Shown: positions 1-7,160, counted from the stretch's first letter. The stretch: 19,656 nucleotides of DNA from JBCDCP01 sp039181495 (GCA_039181495.1 JBCDCP010000057.1:1-19656); one strand, 5' to 3'. The notes: generated by a model not told the origin, from the letters alone. Made by a program: numbers and translations.

Positions 1-1
1 C

Positions 2-877
2 CACATCTGGCGGCAAAGGGATCTACCCTGGTTGCTTGGCCCTGAACGCCCGCGCATCTTCGGGCCCTACAAACCGATCAAGCGCGACTACCTGATCGAC
101 GAGTATCGTAGCGATACCCAATCGGTGTCGGACGGCAAAATCGTCAAATCGGTCTACGTCCAGGCGAACTGGTCTCCGAACTGGGCGGCGGATGAGGTTG
201 CCTGGGTTCAATCCGTGGCTGATCAGACAGGCTGGCCGCACGGGATCGTTGGCTATTGCGATATGACGGTCGATGATGCACGGCCGAAACTCGACCGGTT
301 GAAGCGCTATCCGTTGATGCGCGGCATCCGACAGCAGTTTCACTGGCATGAGAACCCGCTCTACCGTTTTGCGCCGCATGCCGATCTCTGTGTTGATCCG
401 AATGTTCAGCGCAACATCGGCTATCTCGCCGAGTATGGCTGGTCGTTCGACCTGCAGGTCTTTGCGGGTCAGATGGAGGGGGCAGCGAAGCTGGCTGAAT
501 CCTGCCCGGATGTGACCTTCGTCTTGCAGCATGCCGGCATGCCCGAAGACCTCTCTAAGTCAGGCATGGCGGCGTGGCGCAAGGCCGTGACGCGGCTGGC
601 CAAGGCGCCCAATGTGGTCAGCAAGCTGTCCGCATTCGGTACGTTCATTCACAAGAATGAGCCTGCGCACATCGCCAAGCTGACAGCTGAGACGCTGAAG
701 ATCTTTCCGCCCGAACGGTGCCTGTTCGGGTCGAACTTTCCGATTGAGAAGATCTGGACGACCTACGCCGAGCTTGTGGCCGGTTTTCGATCGGCCATGG
801 CCAACCTCAAGCCAGCAGCGCAGGCCTCGATCTTCCACGACACCGCAGCCCGCGTGTACCGGCTGCAGAGCACATAA
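2..877 (+). CDS. Amidohydrolase of the COG3618 (TIM-barrel lactonase) type, 5' end cut by window edge
   Basis: The frame is open from the first bases and starts with HIWRQRDLPWL, the residues that normally follow the N-terminal HxH metal-binding strand of this family. Only about ten residues are therefore missing; the TTG at 32 is not the true start. The remaining 291 residues match the amidohydrolase_2/COG3618 pattern: an FHWHENP segment, an LQHAGMP strand, a KLSAFGTF strand and a C-terminal LFGSNFP strand. Family members hydrolyse lactones such as L-fuconolactone or 2-pyrone-4,6-dicarboxylate in the cytoplasm. In the last strand many members have GSDWP with a catalytic Asp; here it is Asn, a variant I recall from part of the family. 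The next gene follows after 32 bases, so this is probably the upstream part of a hydrolase operon. The family call is firm; the substrate is unknown, with a sugar-acid lactone the most plausible. Confidence 0.85.
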   Translation, partial: HIWRQRDLPWLLGPERPRIFGPYKPIKRDYLIDEYRSDTQSVSDGKIVKSVYVQANWSPNWAADEVAWVQSVADQTGWPHGIVGYCDMTVDDARPKLDRLKRYPLMRGIRQQFHWHENPLYRFAPHADLCVDPNVQRNIGYLAEYGWSFDLQVFAGQMEGAAKLAESCPDVTFVLQHAGMPEDLSKSGMAAWRKAVTRLAKAPNVVSKLSAFGTFIHKNEPAHIAKLTAETLKIFPPERCLFGSNFPIEKIWTTYAELVAGFRSAMANLKPAAQASIFHDTAARVYRLQST

Positions 878-909
878 AAAACGACACAGAGTTTGGGAGG
901 AACACGACA

Positions 910-1761
910 ATGGCACTCGAAATTCAGATTCTCGACTATGGCGATATCGAGCTTGAATCGAGCTTTCTCGTGCTGGGACGCGACTGCGGACGGACACGGC
1001 GCGTACCGGTCTACGGCTTCCTCATCCTCGGCGGGCAATACCCGGTCTTGGTCGACACCGGTTATCGCGACAATGCGATTATGGAAACGCTCGGTATGCG
1101 CGGGCTCCAGTTCCACGAGAATATGATCGAGAACCAGCTTGCCAAGCACGGCGTCAAACTCGGTGATGTGCGTTACATCTGTCACACCCATCTGCATATC
1201 GACCATGCCGGCAAGGACGACCATTTCCCGATGAACACCACGGCGGTGATCAATCGCCGCGAGCTTGAATACTCGGTGTCGGGTCTGATGCACCCGCAAT
1301 ACCCCAAACCCGATATCCAGCATCTGATTGAGCGGCTGCACCATCCCGGTGCCTTGCGGCTCGAGGATCTCGAAATCTCAGGTGCAGTGGAGCTCATTCC
1401 CGGCGTTTATCTCGAGGCCGCTGGCGCACATACCGAAGGCTCGATGAATTTGCATGTTGAGACCGCCGATGGGCTCGCCACGATCTGTGGCGATGTGATC
1501 TACGATTTCAATGATCAGATCATCAACCCTATGCGGTCCTTCGGTCCCGAGGAGTACCAGGTGACCGGCAACCATGGCGGTTCGAAGCGTGGCGAGAAGG
1601 GCGCGATCCGCAAACTGATGTACAGCCGGGCGAAGTATCTGCTGCCGGTGCACGATAAGCCGGCTAAGATCGAGAATGGTCAGGTGGTTGCCCGCATGGG
1701 TATGACCGTGCCCGGGCCGGCGGTGGAAACCGTGCCGCGGCGCGACTGGTTCCCGGCGTGA
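910..1761 (+). CDS. Metallo-beta-lactamase-fold hydrolase, AHL-lactonase-like family
   Basis: This 283-residue protein carries the metallo-beta-lactamase signature HTHLHIDHAG, giving zinc ligands His94, His96, Asp98 and His99. The downstream ligands are His174 (AGAHTEGS), Asp195 (CGDVIYD) and His248 (LPVHD). The order and spacing match the N-acyl-homoserine-lactonase (AiiA/AttM-like) branch, cytoplasmic enzymes that open lactone rings with a dinuclear metal centre. The ATG at 910 is preceded by GGGAGG about nine bases upstream. No signal peptide is visible. It sits between the amidohydrolase and the SMP-30 fusion, 10 bases before the latter, so co-transcription is very likely. In this catabolic setting it more likely acts on a pathway lactone or ester than on a quorum signal, but that is inference. 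Glyoxalase-II-like or sulfatase-like activity is less likely. Confidence 0.88.
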   Translation: MALEIQILDYGDIELESSFLVLGRDCGRTRRVPVYGFLILGGQYPVLVDTGYRDNAIMETLGMRGLQFHENMIENQLAKHGVKLGDVRYICHTHLHIDHAGKDDHFPMNTTAVINRRELEYSVSGLMHPQYPKPDIQHLIERLHHPGALRLEDLEISGAVELIPGVYLEAAGAHTEGSMNLHVETADGLATICGDVIYDFNDQIINPMRSFGPEEYQVTGNHGGSKRGEKGAIRKLMYSRAKYLLPVHDKPAKIENGQVVARMGMTVPGPAVETVPRRDWFPA

Positions 1762-1771
1762 GGACGAGGTC

Positions 1772-3379
1772 ATGCCCCATGAGGTTCTCGATGCGTCTTT
1801 CGAGGCGCTGATCGACCCAAGTGCACCCGTAATGCAGGCGGGTACCGGGTTCACGTTCACCGAAGGTCCGATCTGGCATCCGCGGGATCAGTATCTTCTG
1901 TTCTCAGACATGCCGGCCGATGTCCGCCGCCGCTACGACCAGGCTGGCGTCCGCGAAGTCATGCGCCCGTCCAACAAGGGCAACGGCATGACCTATGACG
2001 GCGATCTCAATCTGCTGGTCTGCGAACACTCCACCTCTTGCGTTGCTCGCTTTGCACCGGATGGGACACGGACCGTGCTCGCCACCCATTTCGAGGGTCG
2101 CGAGCTCAACAGCCCCAACGACATCGTGGTGCGGTCGAACGGCGACATCTACTTCACTGATCCCTGGTATGGTCGCATGCCGGTCTTCGGTGTCGAGCGT
2201 CCGCGCGAGCTTGGCTTTCAGGGGGTCTATCGGATCCCGGCCAATGCGCGTCCGGGCGATGAACCGCAACTCGTTGTCGACCGCTACCTGTTCAACATGC
2301 CCAATGGGCTTTGTTTCTGTCCCGATGAGTCGCGGCTCTATGTCAACGACACTGAGCAAGCGAACATCCGCCTGTTCCACATCAATCCGGACGGTTCGTT
2401 GCGCGACGGGCGGGTCTTTGCATCCGGCATCAAGGACACGCTGAAGCCGGGCGTGCCCGATGGCATGAAGCTCGATCAGCAGGGCAATATCTGGGTGACC
2501 GCACCCGGTGGCGTCTGGGTCTACAATCCCAAAGGCGCGTTGATCGGCAAGCTCGTCGTCCCGGAGATGGTCGCGAACCTTCATTGGGGCGGGCCGGACT
2601 GGCGCACGCTGTTCATGTGCGCGACGACATCGCTTTATTCGGTCGAGACCAAGATCGGACCGCGCAACGAGCTGTTCATGCGTGCAGCGTCATCTTCGGC
2701 GTCGCCATCCGCTTCGCCTGCACAGTCCGCGCCAGCATCATCTACGCCATCGGGAGGGGGCAACGGCAGCGACCGGTTTCACCTAGATGCGAGCCGCTGC
2801 GTGATGATCATTCAGGACATGCAGAATGACGTTGTCATGGAGGGTGGTGCTTTTGCGGCGTCAGGTTCTCCGCAGCACTGTCGTGAGCAGAATGCGATTG
2901 CCAATGCCGCGCGGCTTGCCGACCGCTGTCGCCAGCTTGGAATCCCGGTTATCCATGTCTGGTTCCTGGTCGAGCCGGGTGCTCCCGGGGTGACCATCAA
3001 TGCGCCGCTGTTCGAGGGACTTCTGGAAGCCAATGCGTTGGTGCGTGGCACATGGGGGTCTGCGCCCGTGCCGGGTCTCGAAGCGAGGTCAGGCGATTTC
3101 ATTGTCGAGAAAGACCGGATGAGCGCCTGGGAGGGAACCCGGCTTGAGACGATCCTCAAGGCGACAGGACGGGATACGATTATCGAAGCCGGCGCATGGA
3201 CCAACATGTCGATTGAGCACACCGCCCGTACCGCCGCTGATAAGGGCTACCTGATGGTCATCCCCGAGGATTGCTGCTCGACGATGAATGCGGACTGGCA
3301 CAATGCGTCGATCAACTATGCGATGCAGAATGTGGCTGCCGTGACAAGTTGTGATGAGGTTCTAGCCGCGCTGGCATAG
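1772..3379 (+). CDS. SMP-30/gluconolactonase beta-propeller fused to isochorismatase-like hydrolase domain
   Basis: This 535-residue protein joins two enzymes that are usually separate. Residues 1-303 form an SMP-30/gluconolactonase propeller with the four expected metal ligands: Glu31 (FTEGP), Asn116 (SPND), Asn178 (MPNG) and Asp230 (VPDG). Residues 305-333 are a Ser/Ala/Pro/Gly-rich linker. Residues 335-535 form an isochorismatase-like (cysteine hydrolase) domain with Asp349 (IIQDMQND) and Lys447 (VEKDRMSAWEGT). At the nucleophile position, where relatives read TNVCVE, this protein reads TNMSIE, so Ser480 replaces the catalytic Cys. The reading frame runs through the linker without a break, so this looks like a genuine fusion. 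The ATG at 1772 lies 10 bases after the upstream stop, with a GAGG-type site. The propeller probably hydrolyses a lactone. The second domain would be expected to cleave an amide or act on an isochorismate-like substrate, but may be altered or inactive. RidA follows, a pairing that recalls RutB/RutC. Confidence 0.9.
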   Translation: MPHEVLDASFEALIDPSAPVMQAGTGFTFTEGPIWHPRDQYLLFSDMPADVRRRYDQAGVREVMRPSNKGNGMTYDGDLNLLVCEHSTSCVARFAPDGTRTVLATHFEGRELNSPNDIVVRSNGDIYFTDPWYGRMPVFGVERPRELGFQGVYRIPANARPGDEPQLVVDRYLFNMPNGLCFCPDESRLYVNDTEQANIRLFHINPDGSLRDGRVFASGIKDTLKPGVPDGMKLDQQGNIWVTAPGGVWVYNPKGALIGKLVVPEMVANLHWGGPDWRTLFMCATTSLYSVETKIGPRNELFMRAASSSASPSASPAQSAPASSTPSGGGNGSDRFHLDASRCVMIIQDMQNDVVMEGGAFAASGSPQHCREQNAIANAARLADRCRQLGIPVIHVWFLVEPGAPGVTINAPLFEGLLEANALVRGTWGSAPVPGLEARSGDFIVEKDRMSAWEGTRLETILKATGRDTIIEAGAWTNMSIEHTARTAADKGYLMVIPEDCCSTMNADWHNASINYAMQNVAAVTSCDEVLAALA

Positions 3380-3442
3380 GGCCTGTCAAACACCGTGGAG
3401 GCAACACCCTGGTGTCACCTTCGCAACGATGGGAGCCGATTG

Positions 3443-3841
3443 ATGATCCGTTCGTTCAACCCGGATGGCATTTCACCACCAGCCTCCAACTATGCCCATG
3501 GCGTAGCTGTGCCTGAGGGCGCACGCTGGCTGTCGATTTCGGGGCAGATTGGTATCCGGCCTGACGGATCGGTCGCGGAAGGTTTCGAGGCACAACTGAG
3601 GCAGTGCTTTGACAACCTTCTCGTCGTCCTGCGTGCTGACGGCATGGACATTCCCGATATCGTCAAGCTGACCATTTTCGTCACGCCGCACGGACCGGAT
3701 GTGGTCACGGCCTATCGTGACATCCGCGATGAATACATGGGTGCCCATTCACCGACGGCGACCTATTTCGGTGTGACAAGCCTGGCGAGTGACGCACTGC
3801 TCTGCGAGGTGGAGGCGCTCGCGGCAAAGAGCGCTTCTTAG
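3443..3841 (+). CDS. RidA (YjgF/YER057c/UK114) family protein
   Basis: The ATG at 3443 gives 132 residues, the usual Rid length, and is preceded by GGGAG about seven bases upstream. An in-frame GTG at 3395 would add 16 residues that do not resemble the family. Family landmarks are the SGQIGIRPDGSVAEGFEAQ strand-helix, the VKLTIFVT strand and the C-terminal CEVEALA strand. RidA proteins are cytoplasmic trimers that hydrolyse reactive enamines/imines released by PLP enzymes, dehydratases or amine oxidases. The Arg that binds the substrate carboxylate in RidA (PARS in E. coli) is Ala106 here (PTATY), which points to one of the Rid subfamilies other than archetypal RidA. It lies 63 bases after the propeller-hydrolase fusion and probably ends that operon. 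It may remove an unstable imine or enol intermediate of the pathway. Confidence 0.88.
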   Translation: MIRSFNPDGISPPASNYAHGVAVPEGARWLSISGQIGIRPDGSVAEGFEAQLRQCFDNLLVVLRADGMDIPDIVKLTIFVTPHGPDVVTAYRDIRDEYMGAHSPTATYFGVTSLASDALLCEVEALAAKSAS

Positions 3842-3938
3842 AACCAGTAGTCTACCAGCTTCCTGAAGTGTCGAGCGTCTCGCCGCTCGTGAACGATCGC
3901 TCTCTGCTTGCAAGCTCGCGGGGCGCCTCGCTTATCTC

Positions 3939-4397
3939 TCACATGTCCCGCATTCGATTGGTCTGCTGAGCGAGACGCATTGTCTCGTGTTCCTCAATAG
4001 CCAAGAGCGCCTGAAGGAGCTCTTTCGCTTCGGGAATATCTGCACGCCCCAGCAGATCGCGATAGAGGTCGATCGCCTGGTTGTGAACGTCGAACACCGA
4101 TCCGCAGATCTCGTCAAAGTTCATTTCTGAGAAGGGCGCGTCGCTGCCGTGATGCAGATCGATTGGCGCATGCCCCAGATAGTCGTAAACCCAGGTATTG
4201 AGCGCTTTGGCATCGGCCTGCTGCTCGAAACCTTCGATGATTTTCTCCAGAGCGGTCTCGTGGTCGGCGAGGTAGGACAAGAGCAGTTTGGCCATTTCCT
4301 GTTCATGTTGCGCCGAACCGTCAGCCAAGCGCTCGGCGAGCTGATGGTGCATCGCCCGAGTCCAGTCAATCAGATCAGAAATCGTTTGGACTTTCAT
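3939..4397 (-). CDS. Small ferritin-like/hemerythrin-like four-helix protein, function unknown
   Basis: This 152-residue, acidic, almost entirely helical protein has no signal peptide. Four amphipathic helices can be drawn at about residues 10-27, 31-62, 94-118 and 121-147. Possible metal ligands sit on them: His17/His18, His46-Glu47 (LADHETALEKIIEGFEQ), His105 (DVHNQAIDLYRDLL) and the EEHE cluster at 135-138. That arrangement resembles ferritin-like or hemerythrin-like diiron proteins, and I recall similar uncharacterised ~150-residue proteins in proteobacteria, but no assigned activity. The ATG at 4397 is preceded by GAGAG. It is transcribed alone, converging on the RidA gene and separated from the SDR upstream by about 200 bases, so it may be unrelated to the catabolic genes. 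Iron binding is a guess from the helix and ligand pattern. Confidence 0.7.
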   Translation of the reverse strand: MKVQTISDLIDWTRAMHHQLAERLADGSAQHEQEMAKLLLSYLADHETALEKIIEGFEQQADAKALNTWVYDYLGHAPIDLHHGSDAPFSEMNFDEICGSVFDVHNQAIDLYRDLLGRADIPEAKELLQALLAIEEHETMRLAQQTNRMRDM

Positions 4398-4598
4398 GAT
4401 CTCAATCTCTCAAAGGTCGGTTTGCAGTGGCTTTACCCAGTAAACCTCTAGATCGACGATCATAGCCGACGTCCCGTGCAACGTCCTTGATTGGTGCTAA
4501 ATCCGCGGGTGACGCGAGGCTTGAGTGCGCAGACCGCTGAGGACCATGCGGACGTTCTCGCGAGCAGCGTCGACCATTCGCGTTTATGAGTGCGTGCT

Positions 4599-5330
4599 CT
4601 AGTAAGTCGCCCGCCCGCCTGAGATGTCGAATACCCCTGCGGTGGTGAACGAGCATTCTTCGCTGGCGAGCCAGCAGGCAAGTGCTGCGACCTCTTCCAC
4701 GGTGCCGAAACGCCCCTTTGGAATCTTCGAGAGCATGTAGTCGATGTGTTCCTGGGTCATCTGATCAAAGATCGCGGTGCGCACGGCGGCGGGCGTGATG
4801 CAGTTGACCGTGATGGCTGTGTCGGCGAGTTCCTTGCCAAGCGATTTCGTCAGTCCGATAACGGCCGACTTGGACGACGAGTAGGCCGGCGCCTTGGGAT
4901 TGCCCTCCTTGCCGGCAATGGACGCGATGTTGACGATACGGCCATAGCCATTCTCGATCATCTGCGGCACCACCGCCTTGTTGCAATAGAAGAGGCCATG
5001 GAGGTTGACGTCATAGACCTCTCGCCAGGCATCGTCGGGATATTCCCATGTCGGCAGATTGGGGCCGGTGATGCCGGCGCTGCAGACCAGAACATCGACC
5101 TTGTGAAACGTGGAAAGCGTGGCCTGCATGGCGGCAGATACGCTGGTGCTGTCGGCGATGTCGGTGGGCTGGCCGGAGATGCCTTCGCTCTTGACCGCGG
5201 CAATCGCATCGGCATCGCGATCCCAGATCATCACCTCGCCGCCTTCCATGGCGATACGGCGGGCGATGGCGAGACCGATCCCGGCTGCCCCGCCCGTTAT
5301 GACGGCCGTCCTCCCTTCGAACCGATTCAT
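4599..5330 (-). CDS. Short-chain dehydrogenase/reductase (SDR), classical type
   Basis: The start at 5330 gives 243 residues beginning MNRFEGRTAVITGG and has GGGGAG eight bases upstream. A longer in-frame start at 5426 adds 32 residues not found in the family. The classical SDR motifs are present: TGGAAGIG (12-19), Asp37 at the end of beta-2 (favouring NAD over NADP), CSAG, Asn109, Ser137, Tyr150 and Lys154. The C-terminal ISGG motif is also present. It oxidises or reduces a secondary alcohol/ketone in the cytoplasm. Alone on this strand, it is divergent from a second SDR and the FAH gene across 182 bases. If region B is a fucose-type pathway, this enzyme could supply the first (sugar) dehydrogenase step, but 3-oxoacyl reductase-like enzymes look the same and the substrate is open. 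Confidence 0.88.
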   Translation of the reverse strand: MNRFEGRTAVITGGAAGIGLAIARRIAMEGGEVMIWDRDADAIAAVKSEGISGQPTDIADSTSVSAAMQATLSTFHKVDVLVCSAGITGPNLPTWEYPDDAWREVYDVNLHGLFYCNKAVVPQMIENGYGRIVNIASIAGKEGNPKAPAYSSSKSAVIGLTKSLGKELADTAITVNCITPAAVRTAIFDQMTQEHIDYMLSKIPKGRFGTVEEVAALACWLASEECSFTTAGVFDISGGRATY

Positions 5331-5512
5331 GATCTCAACTCCCCGCTGCCTTCCGCCAACTGCCGTTTCCTGTGCTAACTGGACTGGGCAGGTCGCATCA
5401 ATCTCGCGACCCGGTCGGGTGGCCAAAAATCAGACTATTGGGAATGTGGTACGACGTGGCATCTGGGATGTAGCCAAAAGCAAGCAGACGTCGAGCAGAA
5501 GAGGCGGCAGAT
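5331..5512. promoter_or_regulatory. Divergent intergenic region between two SDR genes
   Basis: These 182 bases separate two divergently transcribed SDR genes, so promoters for both should lie here. I can place both ribosome-binding sites (GGGGAG before 5330 on the minus strand and AGAGGCGG before 5513 on the plus strand). I see no convincing -35/-10 pair. A GGTACGAC stretch near 5451 resembles a loose GntR-type GT-AC core but has no good second half. Confidence 0.4.
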
Positions 5513-6250
5513 ATGGGACGGCTATCAGGCAAGCGCGTTTTGATCACGGCGGCCGGGCAGGGCATCGGCCGTGCAAGCGTTGAGGCCTGTGCCGCCGAAG
5601 GCGCTCAGGTGGTTGCAGCCGAGATCAATGCCGATCTGGTTCCCGAATTGGATGCCATTGACGGTGTGACCGGGGTTCAGCTCGATGTCACAAACGGACT
5701 CGCTGTTGCGGCTGCTGTCGGCGCCATGGATACCCCGGACGTGCTGTTTAACTGCGCCGGGTTCGTCCATTCAGGCACGATCCTTGAATGCAAAGAGGAG
5801 GACTGGGACTTCTCCTTCGACCTCAACGTCAAGGCGATGTACCGGCTGTGCAAACTGCTGCTACCAGGCATGATCGCGCAGGGCGGTGGATCGATCGTCA
5901 ACATGGCGTCGGTCGTCTCCTCGTTGAAAGGTGCGCCGAACCGGTTCGTTTATGGCGCGTCGAAGGCTGCTGTGATCGGGCTGACCAAAGCCATTGCCGT
6001 TGATCACGTGACACAAGGCATCCGCTGCAATGCGATCTGTCCCGGCACGGTGGATAGCCCGTCGCTGCATGACAGGCTGCGTGCCATGGGAGACTATGAG
6101 GCGGCGAAGAAGGCGTTCACTGCGCGCCAGCCCATGGGTCGCGTGGCCACGGCAGACGAGATCGCGCATCTCGTCGTCTATCTGGCGAGTGACGAGAGTG
6201 CCTTCACCACCGGGCATGCTCACATCATTGACGGCGGCTGGGCGATGTGA
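5513..6250 (+). CDS. SDR of the DHRS6/BDH2 type, probable 2-keto-3-deoxy-L-fuconate dehydrogenase
   Basis: This 245-residue classical SDR shows TAAGQGIG (12-19) in place of the usual TG3, then NCAGFVHSG, Asn105, Ser133, Tyr147, Lys151, CPGTVDSPSLHDR and a C-terminal IIDGGWAM. The N-terminal GRLSGK, the NxAGFVH segment, the CPGTVD-PSL segment and the IDGGW ending are those I recall from human DHRS6 and its bacterial orthologues. In bacterial sugar-acid loci these orthologues oxidise 2-keto-3-deoxy-L-fuconate to the 2,4-diketo acid with NAD+. The ATG at 5513 has an AGAGGCGG site. It precedes an FAH-family gene by 39 bases, the partner expected for the next step. A 3-hydroxybutyrate-type or cyclic hydroxy-acid dehydrogenase role, known for DHRS6, is the main alternative. 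Confidence 0.88.
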   Translation: MGRLSGKRVLITAAGQGIGRASVEACAAEGAQVVAAEINADLVPELDAIDGVTGVQLDVTNGLAVAAAVGAMDTPDVLFNCAGFVHSGTILECKEEDWDFSFDLNVKAMYRLCKLLLPGMIAQGGGSIVNMASVVSSLKGAPNRFVYGASKAAVIGLTKAIAVDHVTQGIRCNAICPGTVDSPSLHDRLRAMGDYEAAKKAFTARQPMGRVATADEIAHLVVYLASDESAFTTGHAHIIDGGWAM

Positions 6251-6289
6251 TCGCTGGTCCGCAGATCACGTTGTCCAGGGAGACACTCC

Positions 6290-7135
6290 ATGAAATTACT
6301 TCGATATGGTCCGCCCGGTGCTGAGAAGCCCGGCCTCATTGATGAGGATGGAGTGGTTCGGGACCTCTCCGCGCACATTGACGATATCAGTGGTGAAACA
6401 CTGTCGGATGCCTCACTGGACAAGCTCCGCGCGCTTGATCATGCAGGCCTGCCGACAGTTGCTGATCCGGTCCGGATCGGGCCGTCTGTTGGCAATGTTG
6501 GTAAGCTCGTCTGCATCGGATTGAACTATTCCGATCATGCAGCCGAGTCGGGCATGGACGTGCCGACCGAACCGGTTGTTTTCATGAAGGCGACGTCGTC
6601 GATCTGCGGACCGTATGACACGGTCGAGATTCCGCGTGGTTCGTTGTCAACCGATTGGGAAGTCGAACTGGCAATCGTCATCGGAACAGCGGCGAAGTAC
6701 ATCGACGAGGCCGACGCGATGAACCATGTGGCCGGGTTCACCATCGTCAATGATGTGTCCGAGCGCGATTTTCAGCTCAGAAGGCTCGGCCAGTGGGTCA
6801 AGGGCAAGTCACACGACACGTTTGCGCCCATGGGACCTTGGATGGTTACCCGCGATGAGATCGCCGACATTCAGAACCTCGAGATGTTTCTCGATGTGAG
6901 CGGCACGCGGATGCAGAGTGGTACAACCCAGACCATGATCTTCTCGGTTGCCCATTGCGTGGCCTATGTCTCGCAATTCATGAGCCTGCAACCCGGTGAC
7001 GTGATCTCAACCGGAACACCTCCGGGCGTGGGCATGGGCAAGAAACCTGATCCGATCTACCTCAAGCCTGGCGATGTCATGGAGCTCGGCATAGAGGGGC
7101 TCGGCACCCAGCGGCAGGACACGGTGGCCGCCTAG
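6290..7135 (+). CDS. Fumarylacetoacetate hydrolase-family protein, probable 2,4-diketo-3-deoxy-L-fuconate hydrolase
   Basis: This 281-residue protein has the FAH-family fold. The N-terminal domain opens MKLLRYGPPGAEKPGL and the catalytic domain starts near residue 72. The divalent-metal ligands are visible: Glu124 and Glu126 (DWEVELA) and Asp155 (VNDVSERD), followed by the KGKSHDTFAPMGPW loop (171-184) and the GDVISTGTPPGVGMG strand-turn (236-250). These enzymes cleave or hydrolyse 2,4-diketo acids. The N-terminus and lid resemble members annotated as 2,4-diketo-3-deoxy-L-fuconate hydrolase, which gives pyruvate plus lactate; others are annotated ureidoglycolate lyase. The ATG at 6290 has GGGAG upstream. 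Its pairing with the DHRS6-like SDR supports the fuconate-type assignment. It converges on the FAD oxidoreductase gene, with only 25 bases between the stops. Confidence 0.87.
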   Translation: MKLLRYGPPGAEKPGLIDEDGVVRDLSAHIDDISGETLSDASLDKLRALDHAGLPTVADPVRIGPSVGNVGKLVCIGLNYSDHAAESGMDVPTEPVVFMKATSSICGPYDTVEIPRGSLSTDWEVELAIVIGTAAKYIDEADAMNHVAGFTIVNDVSERDFQLRRLGQWVKGKSHDTFAPMGPWMVTRDEIADIQNLEMFLDVSGTRMQSGTTQTMIFSVAHCVAYVSQFMSLQPGDVISTGTPPGVGMGKKPDPIYLKPGDVMELGIEGLGTQRQDTVAA

Positions 7136-7160
7136 CGACGTCTTGCCAGCTGTCGCGTAG

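Noticed and set aside
910..1761. Quorum-quenching function for the AHL-lactonase-like protein
   Set aside because: The fold fits, but no LuxI/LuxR genes are in the window and the neighbours are catabolic; the family includes many lactonases of unrelated substrates.
1904..2584. A 226-residue open frame on the minus strand
   Set aside because: It is antisense to the SMP-30 domain, whose metal ligands are all in place on the plus strand.
3395..3442. GTG start 16 codons before the RidA ATG
   Set aside because: The extension has no family similarity, and the ATG at 3443 has its own GGGAG site and gives the normal length.
3906..3915. Ten-base palindrome GCTTGCAAGC between two convergent genes
   Set aside because: It has no loop and no T-run, so it is not a credible terminator, and a ten-base palindrome is not rare in GC-rich DNA.
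4430..4447. Imperfect hairpin GGCTTTAC/GTAAACC upstream of the ferritin-like gene
   Set aside because: The stem has a bulge and is short, there is no T-run, and nothing nearby supports a regulatory role.
5331..5426. N-terminal extension of the minus-strand SDR from an earlier start
   Set aside because: The extra 32 residues do not resemble SDR sequence, and GGGGAG stands at the right distance from the start at 5330.
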